Shown here piece after piece: positions 26,106 through 34,078 of a stretch of 64,000 nt of DNA. Where the stretch lies: NCBI RefSeq assembly GCF_002760655.1, contig NZ_PDOC01000024.1, forward strand, positions 1-64,000. The letters are read 5' to 3'. Position 1 is the first letter of the stretch. Every line of letters begins with the position of its first letter. The notes below the pieces were generated by a model. That model saw only the letters and a list, made by a program, of their open reading frames with translations, was not told the origin of the DNA and ran no database searches. Both the position numbers and the translations under genes were made by a program. This DNA is from Massilia eurypsychrophila (GTDB lineage: Bacteria > Pseudomonadota > Gammaproteobacteria > Burkholderiales > Burkholderiaceae_D).

Positions 26106-26758
26106 GCGGCCAGCATGTAGCCGATGCCGCGCACGGTGCGGATGCGCTCCGCGCCGATCTTGCGGCGCAAATTCGAGACGTGCACTTCCAGCGCGCTGAA
26201 GTCGACGGCGTCGCCGAGCGGTTCCAGCCGCTGCGCCAGCACGCCTTTCGGCACCACCGTGCCGGGTGCGCGCGCCAGTTCGAGCATCAGGTGAAATTCG
26301 CGCGGCGACAGATCCAGTTCGCGGCCGTCGAGGCGGGCCAGGTAGCGGCGCGGCTCGATTTCGAGTGCGCCAATGCTCCAGCATTCGCTGGCCTGGCGCG
26401 CGTAGCGGCGCAGCACGGCGCGCAGGCGCGCCACCAGTTCGGCGGTGGCGAACGGCTTGATGATGAAGTCGTCGGCGCCGCCGTCGAGTCCGGCCAGGCG
26501 ATCGTCCAGCCCGGAGCGGGCGGTGATGATCATGACCGGCAGCGCGACGCCGGCACGACGCCAGCGCGCCAGCAGGTCGAGGCCACTGCCGTCGGGCAGC
26601 GAAACGTCGAGCAGCGCGCAGTCGTAGTCGTCGTCGGCAAACGCGTGCGGCGCGTGGGCCACGCGGCGCCGCCACTCGCTGCTGATGCCTTCGGTCTTGA
26701 GCGCCTGCTGTAGCGCCGCGCCGAGATCCAGGTCGTCTTCGATGATCAGTATGTGCAT
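26102..26758 (-). CDS. OmpR-family response regulator
   Basis: A 218-residue regulator with a receiver domain (acidic pocket IIEDD, phospho-acceptor Asp in ALLDVSLPDGSG, Thr in IITARS, Lys in FIIKPF) and a C-terminal OmpR/PhoB winged helix (LDLSPREFHLMLELARAPG, VHVSNLRRKIGAERIRTVRG). It is first in an operon with the kinase gene behind it. An inverted repeat in the upstream divergent region may be its own binding site. Confidence 0.93.
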   Translation of the reverse strand: MHILIIEDDLDLGAALQQALKTEGISSEWRRRVAHAPHAFADDDYDCALLDVSLPDGSGLDLLARWRRAGVALPVMIITARSGLDDRLAGLDGGADDFIIKPFATAELVARLRAVLRRYARQASECWSIGALEIEPRRYLARLDGRELDLSPREFHLMLELARAPGTVVPKGVLAQRLEPLGDAVDFSALEVHVSNLRRKIGAERIRTVRGIGYMLAA

Positions 26759-26778
26759 CTGGCGAGTATATCGGTTTC

Positions 26779-26801
26779 AACCTTTGGGTAAGCCAAAGGT
26801 T
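26779..26801. promoter_or_regulatory. Inverted repeat in a divergent promoter region
   Basis: AACCTTTGG and CCAAAGGTT are perfect nine-base arms around five bases, midway between the divergent response-regulator and DUF2306-like genes. A TACAAT -10-like box for the plus-strand gene follows at 26811-26816, so the repeat would overlap its -35 region. It is an operator candidate. Confidence 0.4.
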
Positions 26802-26846
26802 CGCGTCCCTACAATCGGCTGCACCTGTCGAACCTGAGGAACATCA

Positions 26847-27503
26847 ATGCAACCCACGCACCTGCTCAATGTAATCATCCACGTCGGCTGCGGCATCGCC
26901 GCGATGGCGGTCGGCTTTATCATCCTCGCCGGCGCCAAAGGAACCGCGCGGCACCGCCAGCTGGGCCGCCGCTTCGCCTGGCTCACGCTCGGCCTGTGCG
27001 CGTCGGCGGCGGCCGGCAATGTGCTGTTTCGCTTCATCCCCGTGTTCGCCATCCTCACCGTGCTGGTGCTGTACCAGTTCGCCGGCGGCTGGCGCGCGGT
27101 GTACACCAGGGAGCGCGGCCCGGCGCTGGTCGACGCCGCCATGACGGCGTGCGCCGCCACCTTCGCGTTCGCGCTGGCGCCCATCGTCATGCTCGCCGCC
27201 AGGGCCGATGGCTCGACCGCGGTGGTGTATTCGTCGCTGGGAGCGCTGGCGATGGTGATCGGCTACGACACGTGCCGCTGGTGGTTCCCGGCCCACTGGC
27301 ACGCGACGCTGTGGCGCTACGAGCATGTCTACAAGACGGTCGCCTCGCTGTTCGGCATGCTGTCGGCGGCCAGCGGTAACCTGATCCGCGTCGGCCAGCC
27401 ATGGTCGCAGCTGCTGCCGTCGGCGCTTGGCATCGCGATCATCGGCTGGATGTTCTGGCGGCTGTGGCGCGGCCAGCGGAGCGCTTACCGGGCAATGCGC
27501 TGA
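26847..27503 (+). CDS. DUF2306-like seven-helix membrane protein
   Basis: A 218-residue protein with about seven hydrophobic helices and conserved-looking polar positions (HVGCGIAAMAVGFIILA, TARHRQLGRRFAW, WHATLWRYEHVYKTV). It resembles the DUF2306/YozB-type family of uncharacterised membrane proteins. The histidines at membrane borders hint at metal or haem binding, but this is speculative. It is divergent from the two-component operon and may be its target. Its end overlaps the converging arsC gene by 19 bp. Confidence 0.6.
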   Translation: MQPTHLLNVIIHVGCGIAAMAVGFIILAGAKGTARHRQLGRRFAWLTLGLCASAAAGNVLFRFIPVFAILTVLVLYQFAGGWRAVYTRERGPALVDAAMTACAATFAFALAPIVMLAARADGSTAVVYSSLGALAMVIGYDTCRWWFPAHWHATLWRYEHVYKTVASLFGMLSAASGNLIRVGQPWSQLLPSALGIAIIGWMFWRLWRGQRSAYRAMR

Positions 27504-27910
27504 CCGCTGGCGTCGATGACCGCCTCGCCGTCTTCCTTGCTGAACGCCGCAAGCTGCGGCAGCGGCAGGATGTCGAGCACCAATTCGGACGGCCGGCACA
27601 GGCGCACGCCTTGCGTGGTGACCACGAACGGGCGCTCGATCAGGATCGGATGCGCCAGCATGGCGTCGATCAGGGCGTCGTCGCCGAGCGCCGCGTTGTC
27701 CAGGCCTAGCTCGGCATACGCGGCTTCCTTGCGGCGGATGGCGCCGCGCACTGTGAGGCCGGCGGCGGCGATCATCGCCTTGAGCAGCGCGTGCGACGGC
27801 GGATTGGTCAGGTAGTCGATGACGGTCGGCTCGATGCCGGTGTTGCGGATCAGCGCCAGCGTGTTGCGCGAGGTACCGCAGCGGGCGTTGTGGTAAATCG
27901 TGATGTCCAT
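27485..27910 (-). CDS. arsC: Arsenate reductase (glutaredoxin type)
   Basis: A 141-residue thioredoxin-fold protein of the glutaredoxin-dependent ArsC family. The catalytic Cys is in NARCGTSRNTLA, and the arginine-containing loops IERPFVVT and GVRLCRPSE match the oxyanion site. It reduces arsenate to arsenite. No arsenite pump or ars operon lies beside it; stand-alone ArsC homologues also include the Spx/YffB-like group, but the intact Arg positions favour arsenate reduction. Confidence 0.88.
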   Translation of the reverse strand: MDITIYHNARCGTSRNTLALIRNTGIEPTVIDYLTNPPSHALLKAMIAAAGLTVRGAIRRKEAAYAELGLDNAALGDDALIDAMLAHPILIERPFVVTTQGVRLCRPSELVLDILPLPQLAAFSKEDGEAVIDASGQRIAR

Positions 27911-28080
27911 ACAAGTCCTGTCGTTCGGGTCAGCGAATCATACTATTAACCCGGTGCTGGCAGCTACACCGCGCGGCTACTTGCCGCTTCTCGGCGGGCG
28001 CTATAAAATGCCACGCGGAATCTTTTTCGCAATGTAAGCAATACACAAGAGAGCCTGTCCAGCAGGCCGATGGAGATTCG

Positions 28081-28704
28081 ATGGACCAATATGCGCTGCG
28101 CCCGGCAGCACTTCCCACCTGCGGGCAGCGCGTGTCGCTGCGCCTGCTGCACCTGATCGGCTGGAAGGTGCGCTACAAGCCGCTGCCGGGCCCGCACGGC
28201 GTCATCGTCGTGTATCCGCACACGTCGAACTGGGATTTTCCGGTCGGCCTGCTGGCCAAGTGGGCGGTCGGACAGCCGTTCCGCTGGCTCGGCAAGGAGT
28301 CGCTGTTCAAGGGGATTCTCGGCGTCACGATGCGCGCCTGGGGCGGCATGCCGGTCGAACGCGGCGCCTCCACCGGCGCCACCTCGCGCCTGGCCGCGAC
28401 GATGAAAGCGGCGCCGTGGTGCTGGATCGCCCTCGCGCCCGAGGGCACGCGCGGCCACCGCCCGCACTGGCGCAGCGGCTTTTATCACCTCGCGCTCACC
28501 GCCCGCGTGCCGCTGCTGCTGGTGTATATCGACTACCCGAACAAGCTGCTGTCGGTGGTCGACACGCTGGAGCTGACCGGCGACCAGCAGCGCGACATGG
28601 CCGCCATCGCCGCCGTCTACGACGGCCACCACGGCCTGCATCCGGAACTCGAAGCGCCGATCGTGCTGGCGCCGCCGCGCGTCGGCGCCGACACGGTCGG
28701 TTAG
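28081..28704 (+). CDS. Lysophospholipid acyltransferase (PlsC-like)
   Basis: A 207-residue glycerol-phosphate-type acyltransferase. The catalytic HX4D motif is in [12 protein letters not shown], a substrate block in [20 protein letters not shown] and the third block in [10 protein letters not shown]. It probably acylates lysophosphatidate or another lysolipid at the membrane. The last four bases overlap the end of the converging ureG gene, so it is not part of the urease operon. Confidence 0.85.
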   Translation: MDQYALRPAALPTCGQRVSLRLLHLIGWKVRYKPLPGPHGVIVVYPHTSNWDFPVGLLAKWAVGQPFRWLGKESLFKGILGVTMRAWGGMPVERGASTGATSRLAATMKAAPWCWIALAPEGTRGHRPHWRSGFYHLALTARVPLLLVYIDYPNKLLSVVDTLELTGDQQRDMAAIAAVYDGHHGLHPELEAPIVLAPPRVGADTVG

Positions 28705-29318
28705 TACACGGCGTCGAGCAGGCCCTGCTCGCGGATGAACGCCATCACCTTGTCGACGCCTTCGCCGCTGCGCAGATTGGTGAACACGAACGGCCGCGCG
28801 CCGCGCTGGGCCGCGGCGTCGCGCGCCATCACGGCCAGGTCGGCGCCGACATGCGGCGCGAGGTCGGTCTTGTTGATGATCAGGAGGTCGGAACGGGTGA
28901 TGCCGGGACCGCCCTTGCGTGGGATCTTCTCGCCGCCGGCGACGTCGATCACGTACAAGGTCAGGTCGGACAGCTCGGGACTGAAGGTGGCCGCGAGATT
29001 GTCGCCGCCGGACTCGATCAGGATCAGGTCCAGGTCCGGGAAGTCGGCCTGCATGCGCGCGATCGCTTCCAGGTTGATCGAGGCATCCTCGCGAATGGCC
29101 GTGTGCGGGCAGCCGCCGGTTTCCACTCCCATCAGCCGCTCGGGCGCCAGGGCGTTGGCGCGCACCAGGATGTCCATGTCCTCGCGCGTGTAGATGTCGT
29201 TGGTGATGACGGCCATGTCGTAGTCGTCGCGCATGCCCTTGCACAGCATCTCGCACAGCGCCGTCTTGCCGGAGCCGACCGGCCCGCCGATGCCGACCCG
29301 CAGTGGATTTGAACTCAT
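28701..29318 (-). CDS. ureG: Urease accessory GTPase UreG
   Basis: A 205-residue SIMIBI-class GTPase that delivers nickel for urease maturation. The P-loop [15 protein letters not shown], the nickel-site Cys-Pro-His ([13 protein letters not shown]), IESGGDNL and the guanine-specific NKTD ([14 protein letters not shown]) are all intact. The ATG at 29318 has GAGGA upstream; the longer frame is not family-like. It is the last gene of the ureDABCEFG operon, and its function depends on UreF, which is interrupted here. Confidence 0.96.
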   Translation of the reverse strand: MSSNPLRVGIGGPVGSGKTALCEMLCKGMRDDYDMAVITNDIYTREDMDILVRANALAPERLMGVETGGCPHTAIREDASINLEAIARMQADFPDLDLILIESGGDNLAATFSPELSDLTLYVIDVAGGEKIPRKGGPGITRSDLLIINKTDLAPHVGADLAVMARDAAAQRGARPFVFTNLRSGEGVDKVMAFIREQGLLDAVY

Positions 29319-29334
29319 CGTGTTCCTCTTTTTT

Positions 29335-30000
29335 TCATGAGCGGTAAAGCCGTCCATGCTGCACCTCGTGCCGCATCGACAGCATGGAGTAGCCAGGCGC
29401 CCAGTTCGACATCGCGCAATCGGTCAGCGTGCAGGCGCGCTGCGCCGCCTGTTCAAGGTCGGGCGCCAGCGACAGCAGCAGGCGCTGGCCGGCCACCTGC
29501 CCCAGCGGCACCGACTTGACGCACACCAGCACCTGGTTCTCGCTCCACGAGAACAGCATCGCCAGCAGCGCCTCGCGGTGCGGAATGCCAAGCGCCGACA
29601 CGGCGCAGGCGAATGCGGTGGGCAGACTGACTTCGGCGCCCAGCCTCGAGACGTCGGCCACGCCAAGTTCGGCCACCAGCCTGGTCAGCGAATAGCCCAT
29701 CTGGATCGTCTCGGCGCGGAACTCGGCGCTGTCGCGCGAGGCGATGAAGCGCTCGCTCCACAAGGCTACTTCGGCGTCGTCGCCGGCGTCGAAGGCCTTG
29801 AGCAGGCGCCAGAGCAGCGGCGCATCCCACGTGGCGATGACGTCGTGCAGGCAGCCGGCGATCCACGCGCGCGCCGAAGCGGCATCGGTAACCGAGCCCT
29901 CGTCGATCGCCGTTTCCAGCCCTTGCGAGTAGCTTTAGCCGCCGATCGGCAGCGCAGGGCTGGCGAACTGCAGCAAGTGCAGCAGCGCGGCGGCGTTCAT
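29335..30000 (-). pseudogene. ureF: Urease accessory protein UreF, interrupted by an ochre codon
   Basis: The frame from the ATG at 30000 encodes MNAAALLHLLQFASPALPIGG, then TAA at codon 22 (29935-29937), and continues in the same frame with SYSQGLETAIDEGSVTDAASA and so on to 29335 (about 221 codons). UreF proteins have an aromatic residue (Phe or Tyr) between LPIGG and SYSQGLE, so the stop replaces that residue; TAC or TAT to TAA is a one-base change. Nothing else is damaged and no frameshift is needed. UreF joins UreD and UreG in the activation complex, so a true stop would impair urease activation unless translation reads through or restarts downstream. Confidence 0.85.
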
Positions 30001-30503
30001 GCGGGCGCCTGGTCGCCAGGCCGGTGGATTTTCTGGCGCGCGGGAACGGGCGCTAGAAAATGGTCGTCGTGACGGTGGCTGGCGCCGGCGTAGGCGCCCT
30101 GCTCCGGCTCGAACGCGGCGGACTGCTCCTCCACGCTGGCGCCGAGTCCTTCGACCATTTCGCGCAGCACCGGGTCGGCGCGGATGGTCAGCATGCCCTC
30201 GCCGATCTGCACTTGGGTATGGCGATTCCCGAGGTGGAAGGCGCAGCGCGCCAGCACGAATGCGCTGTCGCAGCGCACTGCGTAGGTCGGCTCGAGCGCG
30301 GCGACCACTTCGACCACGCGGTGGTCGGCGCCGGTCATCAGGTCGCCGCCGCGCAGCACGGTGCCGCGCACGGTGAAGATGGCCACTTCCTCGCCGGAGT
30401 CGAGGCGCGCGCGCAGCCGGCATTTTTCGCGCTGGTCGTACGGCAGAACGAGCCGGCCGTACAGGTCGGCGGCGCTGGCGATTTTGGTGTGCAAGGTCAG
30501 CAT
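29997..30503 (-). CDS. ureE: Urease accessory nickel metallochaperone UreE
   Basis: A 168-residue nickel-binding protein. The N-terminal domain (LTLHTKIASAADLYGRLVLP, later SGEEVAIFTVRGTVLRGGD) and the C-terminal metal domain (YAVRCDSAFVLARCAFHLGN, then RHTQVQIGEG) match UreE. The C-terminal tail has a modest His cluster (SHRHDDHFL). The stop overlaps the ureF start as ATGA. It delivers Ni(II) to the UreG complex. Confidence 0.94.
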   Translation of the reverse strand: MLTLHTKIASAADLYGRLVLPYDQREKCRLRARLDSGEEVAIFTVRGTVLRGGDLMTGADHRVVEVVAALEPTYAVRCDSAFVLARCAFHLGNRHTQVQIGEGMLTIRADPVLREMVEGLGASVEEQSAAFEPEQGAYAGASHRHDDHFLAPVPARQKIHRPGDQAPA

Positions 30504-30513
30504 GTTCGCTCCC

Positions 30514-32214
30514 TCAGAACAGGAAATAGCGCTGCGCCATCGGCAGCACGGCGGCAGCTTCGCACACCAGCAGTTGACCGTCGGCGCGCACTTCGTAGGT
30601 TTCGGGATCGACTTCCATGTGCGGCGTGGCGCCGTTATGGATCATGTGGGACTTGCGCAGATGACGCATGCCGCGCACGGGAATGAGCGTCTTTTGCAGG
30701 CCGAGCTGGCGGCCGATGTCGGCGTCGAACGCGGCCTGCGAGACAAACGTGAACGATTTTTTGAGGCCGCCACCGAAGGCGCCGAACATCATCCGGTAGT
30801 GTACCGGCTGCGGCGTCGGGATCGAGGCGTTCGGGTCGCCCATCTGGGCGGCGGCAATCATGCCGCCCTTGACGATGAGCGATGGCTTGACGCCGAAGAA
30901 GGCCGGCTTCCACAGCACGATGTCGGCGATCTTGCCTACTTCGAGCGAGCCGACGACATGCGACACACCGTGCGTGATGGCCGGGTTGATGGTGTACTTG
31001 GCGATGTAGCGCTTGACGCGGAAGTTGTCGTTGCGGACGGTGTCGGGCGCCAGGGCGCCGCGCTGCTGCTTCATCTTGTGCGCCGTCTGCCAGGTGCGCA
31101 TGATGGTTTCGCCGACCCTGCCCATCGCCTGCGAGTCGGACGACATCATCGAAATGGCGCCGATGTCGTGCAGGATGTCCTCGGCGGCGATGGTCTCGCG
31201 TCGGATGCGCGACTCGGCGAACGCCACGTCCTCGGCGATGGCCGGATCGAGGTGGTGGCACACCATCAGCATGTCGAGGTGCTCGTCGAGCGTATTGACG
31301 GTGAACGGGCGGGTCGGGTTGGTCGACGACGGCAGCACGTTGGACTGGCCGACCGCGGCGATGATGTCGGGCGCGTGGCCGCCGCCGGCGCCTTCGGTAT
31401 GGAAGGTGTGGATGGTGCGGTCCTTGAACGCGGCCAAGGTGGACTCGAGGAAGCCGGCCTCGTTGAGCGTGTCGGAATGCAGGGCCACCTGCACGTCCAT
31501 GCGGTCGGCCACCGCCAGGCAGTTGTCGATCGCGGCCGGCGTGCTGCCCCAGTCCTCGTGCAGTTTCAGGCCGATGGCGCCGGCGCGCACCTGTTCCTCG
31601 AGCGGCGCCGGCTGGCTGACGTTGCCCTTGCCGAGAAAGCCGAGGTTCATCGGGAAGGCGTCGGCGGCGCCCAGCATGGCGTGCAGGTGCCACGGCCCCG
31701 GCGTGCAGGTGGTGGCGGCGGTGCCGGTGGCCGGCCCGGTGCCGCCGCCGATCATCGTCGTCACTCCGCTCATCAAGGCTTCCTCGATCTGCTGCGGGCA
31801 GATGAAGTGGATGTGGGTGTCGACGCCGCCGGCGGTGACGATGGCGCCTTCGCCGGCGATGATCTCGGTGGCGGCGCCGATCGCCATCGTCACGTTCGGC
31901 TGGATGTCGGGATTGCCGGCGCGGCCGATCGCCGCAATCATGCCGTTCCGGATGCCGATGTCGGCCTTGACGATGCCCCAGTGGTCAATGATGACGGCGT
32001 TGGTGATGACGGTGTCCATCACGTCGGCATGGCAGCGCTGCGACTGGCCCATGCCGTCGCGGATTACCTTGCCGCCGCCGAACTTGACCTCTTCGCCGTA
32101 CAAGGCGAAGTCCTGCTCGATCTCGATGAACAGGTCGGTGTCGGCAAGCCGGATGCGGTCGCCCGTGGTGGGGCCGTACATTTCGGCGTAGGCCTGACGC
32201 GTGATGGTGGTCAT
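30514..32214 (-). CDS. ureC: Urease subunit alpha UreC
   Basis: The 566-residue catalytic subunit. The nickel ligands and catalytic residues are visible: [11 protein letters not shown] (two His), GLKLHEDWG (the carbamylated Lys), [13 protein letters not shown] (His), [15 protein letters not shown] (His), the flap MVCHHLDP (Cys-His) and [10 protein letters not shown] (Asp). Nothing suggests loss of function in this subunit. It hydrolyses urea to ammonia and carbamate in the cytoplasm. Its ATG overlaps the ureB stop as ATGA. Confidence 0.98.
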   Translation of the reverse strand: MTTITRQAYAEMYGPTTGDRIRLADTDLFIEIEQDFALYGEEVKFGGGKVIRDGMGQSQRCHADVMDTVITNAVIIDHWGIVKADIGIRNGMIAAIGRAGNPDIQPNVTMAIGAATEIIAGEGAIVTAGGVDTHIHFICPQQIEEALMSGVTTMIGGGTGPATGTAATTCTPGPWHLHAMLGAADAFPMNLGFLGKGNVSQPAPLEEQVRAGAIGLKLHEDWGSTPAAIDNCLAVADRMDVQVALHSDTLNEAGFLESTLAAFKDRTIHTFHTEGAGGGHAPDIIAAVGQSNVLPSSTNPTRPFTVNTLDEHLDMLMVCHHLDPAIAEDVAFAESRIRRETIAAEDILHDIGAISMMSSDSQAMGRVGETIMRTWQTAHKMKQQRGALAPDTVRNDNFRVKRYIAKYTINPAITHGVSHVVGSLEVGKIADIVLWKPAFFGVKPSLIVKGGMIAAAQMGDPNASIPTPQPVHYRMMFGAFGGGLKKSFTFVSQAAFDADIGRQLGLQKTLIPVRGMRHLRKSHMIHNGATPHMEVDPETYEVRADGQLLVCEAAAVLPMAQRYFLF

Positions 32215-32519
32215 TCGAGCGCCCCCATCACCAGGCCGTTGAAGCCGTAGACGTGGCGCGCACCGGCCAGGTCGACCAGTTCGACGGTGCGCTGCTGGCC
32301 CGGTTCGAAGCGCACCGCGGTGCCGGCGGCGATATTGAGGCGCATGCCGCGCGCATCGGCGCGGTCGAACAGCAGCGCGGAGTTGACCTCGAAAAAATGG
32401 AAGTGCGAGCCGACCTGGATCGGCCGGTCGCCGCTGTTGGCGACCGCCAGCGTGGCCGTGCGGCGGCCGACGTTGATCTCGATGTCGCCGGGTTCAAGCA
32501 GGTATTGTCCGGGGATCAT
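32211..32519 (-). CDS. ureB: Urease subunit beta UreB
   Basis: A 102-residue structural subunit that begins [20 protein letters not shown] and contains [14 protein letters not shown], as in bacterial UreB. The ATG at 32519 was chosen by family start; the longer frame overlaps ureA. The gene is separated from ureA by seven bases and coupled to ureC. Confidence 0.97.
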   Translation of the reverse strand: MIPGQYLLEPGDIEINVGRRTATLAVANSGDRPIQVGSHFHFFEVNSALLFDRADARGMRLNIAAGTAVRFEPGQQRTVELVDLAGARHVYGFNGLVMGALE

Positions 32520-32526
32520 GGCGCCC

Positions 32527-32829
32527 TCATGGTATCGGGTTGTGGACGGTGACGAGCTTGCTGCCATCCGGGAAGGTGGCCTCGACCTGAATGTCGGGGA
32601 TCATTTCGGCGATGCCGTCCATGACGTCGGCGCGCGTCAGGATGGTGGCGCCCTCCGACATCAGCTGCGCGACCGTCTTGCCGTCGCGCGCGCCCTCGAG
32701 GATGGCGGCGCTGATGAGGGCCACCGCTTCCGGGTAATTGAGCTTGAGGCCGCGCGCCAGGCGCCGTTCGGCCAGCAGGCCGGCTGTGAAGATCAGCAGC
32801 TTGTCTTTTTCGCGTGGGCTCAGGTCCAT
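32527..32829 (-). CDS. ureA: Urease subunit gamma UreA
   Basis: A 100-residue structural subunit that begins [20 protein letters not shown] and contains the conserved [20 protein letters not shown] and [15 protein letters not shown]. It is separate from ureB, as usual outside Helicobacter. The ATG at 32829 matches the family start. The gene is 11 bp after ureD. Confidence 0.97.
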   Translation of the reverse strand: MDLSPREKDKLLIFTAGLLAERRLARGLKLNYPEAVALISAAILEGARDGKTVAQLMSEGATILTRADVMDGIAEMIPDIQVEATFPDGSKLVTVHNPIP

Positions 32830-32840
32830 GTGCCAGTCCT

Positions 32841-33674
32841 TTATGTATTCCAGATGCGCGGCAGCGGCGCATCGCAGCCAAGCAGGTGCGGACGCAGCGC
32901 CTGCCATACTTTAAAAATGGCGCCGCGCGCCGCCTCGCTGTCGTCGCCCAGGTAGCGCGCCACGCACACCGACTTGACCTGGCTAAGCGCCAGTGCCGGG
33001 TCGATGGCGCGCATGCTGGCCAGTAGGGTTGCCGGCATCGGCGGGCCGACGGCAATGAGCGTTGCGCAGACCGAGGCGCCGTGCAGCCCGAAGCGGCTGC
33101 TGATGCCGTCGGCGTCGACTGCGCCCTGCTCCCACCACACCAGCTTACCGGCGCTGCGAACCTGGGTGCGCTGGCGGATTACGCCGCGGCGGAACGACTC
33201 GCCGGAAGCGCGCCGACCGAAGCACAGGATCTCGCCGCCGATGTAGCGCGCCCCCTCCTCCAGTTGGACATCGTGATCGAGGACCACGTTCGCATCGTCG
33301 AAAAATATGGTCTCCTGCGGCATCCACTCGAAGGCTGCGCCGGCGCCGGCGCGGATGCGCACGTCCTGGCGCGAGACGCGGCCGTTGGCGCGGTACCACT
33401 TCGACGCTCCAGGCGTGGTGAGGAAGGCGTGGCTGCCGGCGCCGGCGCCGGCATCGAGTTCGAGGCAATCACCGCCGACCACGCCGCCGGGCGGATGGAT
33501 GACGATGGCGTGGCAGATGCGCGGGCCTTCCGGATACAGCGGCTTTTGCACGCGCAGCGGTCCGCTGTGGGCGCGTTCGACCAGGCGGGTGACGCCGGCA
33601 TCGTCGGCGAAGCGCAGCCGCAAGCTGGCGCGCCAGGTGGTGGTGGGATGGTCGGAGCGTGGGCAGTCTGGCAT
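32841..33674 (-). CDS. ureD: Urease accessory protein UreD
   Basis: A 277-residue scaffold protein of the urease activation complex, recognised by [49 protein letters not shown] and [12 protein letters not shown]. It is the first gene of the operon. The ATG at 33674 gives a family-typical N-terminus but has only a weak ribosome site (TTGGGGC). A sigma-54 motif lies so close upstream that the transcript would be nearly leaderless; an alternative start is the in-frame TTG at 33623. Confidence 0.94.
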   Translation of the reverse strand: MPDCPRSDHPTTTWRASLRLRFADDAGVTRLVERAHSGPLRVQKPLYPEGPRICHAIVIHPPGGVVGGDCLELDAGAGAGSHAFLTTPGASKWYRANGRVSRQDVRIRAGAGAAFEWMPQETIFFDDANVVLDHDVQLEEGARYIGGEILCFGRRASGESFRRGVIRQRTQVRSAGKLVWWEQGAVDADGISSRFGLHGASVCATLIAVGPPMPATLLASMRAIDPALALSQVKSVCVARYLGDDSEAARGAIFKVWQALRPHLLGCDAPLPRIWNT

Positions 33675-33684
33675 GCCCCAAGGG

Positions 33685-33702
33685 TTAGCAGGATGCGTGC
33701 CA
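33685..33702 (-). promoter_or_regulatory. Near-consensus sigma-54 promoter before ureD
   Basis: On the minus strand TGGCACGCATCCTGCTAA matches 14 of the 16 positions of the sigma-54 consensus (TGGCACGRNNNTTGCW), with the required GG and GC ten bases apart. The predicted start of transcription is only two to four bases before the ureD ATG. Control of urease by NtrC and sigma-54, directly or through Nac, is known in other proteobacteria. No NtrC site was resolved upstream. Confidence 0.5.
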
Positions 33703-33752
33703 AGAGCGGCGCACAGCGATGGTGCGCAGTTACGGCGCCGGCTCGGAGATCT

Positions 33753-33790
33753 GGTGCGCCGAGGCGCGTTAGTGCACCTCGGCGCGCACC
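33753..33790. repeat. GC-rich hairpin upstream of the urease operon
   Basis: GGTGCGCCGAGG pairs with CCTCGGCGCGCACC with a two-base bulge. It lies in the 190 bp region between the small membrane protein gene and ureD, possibly a terminator or regulatory structure. Confidence 0.5.
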
Positions 33791-33828
33791 ATCAGGGTGC
33801 GGGAGATGGGGTCCCCGCGTGCACGAGG

Positions 33829-33857
33829 AGTCGGTCCTGCCAATGGCAGGACCGACT
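33829..33857 (-). terminator. Hairpin after the small membrane protein gene
   Basis: AGTCGGTCCTGCC and GGCAGGACCGACT form a perfect 13 bp stem with a three-base loop, nine bases past the stop codon of the minus-strand gene ending at 33866. There is no T-tract on the minus strand, so termination is inferred from strength and position. Confidence 0.55.
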
Positions 33858-33865
33858 GCGATATT

Positions 33866-34021
33866 TTATGGGTGCTTTTTCGAGCGCGTGAGCCTGATCC
33901 AGAACGCGACTTCGAACGCCAGGCCGAGGAGCATCAATGCGGCGAGATTGCGCGCGCCGGCCGCGTAGCAGGCAATCGCGGCGACGAGGCAGCCGGCGGT
34001 GATCAGGTGGCGAACGCGCAT
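33866..34021 (-). CDS. Small two-helix membrane protein
   Basis: A predicted 51-residue protein: a basic start (MRVRHL), two hydrophobic helices (ITAGCLVAAIACYAAGA and LAALMLLGLAFEVAFWI) and a basic end (RLTRSKKHP). The ATG at 34021 has AGGATCC upstream; an in-frame ATG at 34063 would add 14 residues. Function is unknown. It lies 57 bp after the SulP gene on the same strand and could be its last co-transcribed gene. Confidence 0.6.
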   Translation of the reverse strand: MRVRHLITAGCLVAAIACYAAGARNLAALMLLGLAFEVAFWIRLTRSKKHP

Positions 34022-34078
34022 GGAAAGGATCCTGTTGGGTTGAGCAGTGTCGAACAATGCCACAGCGCTATCAGGTTG

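Noticed and set aside
24723-26780. A 685-codon frame covering the kinase and the antisense-like part before it
   Set aside because: The N-terminal 225 residues are an out-of-frame reading of the response regulator gene. The kinase starts at 26105 with an ATGA overlap.
30361-32250. A 629-codon plus-strand frame opposite ureC
   Set aside because: It is antisense to a catalytic subunit with all motifs intact, and its protein shows typical shadow composition.
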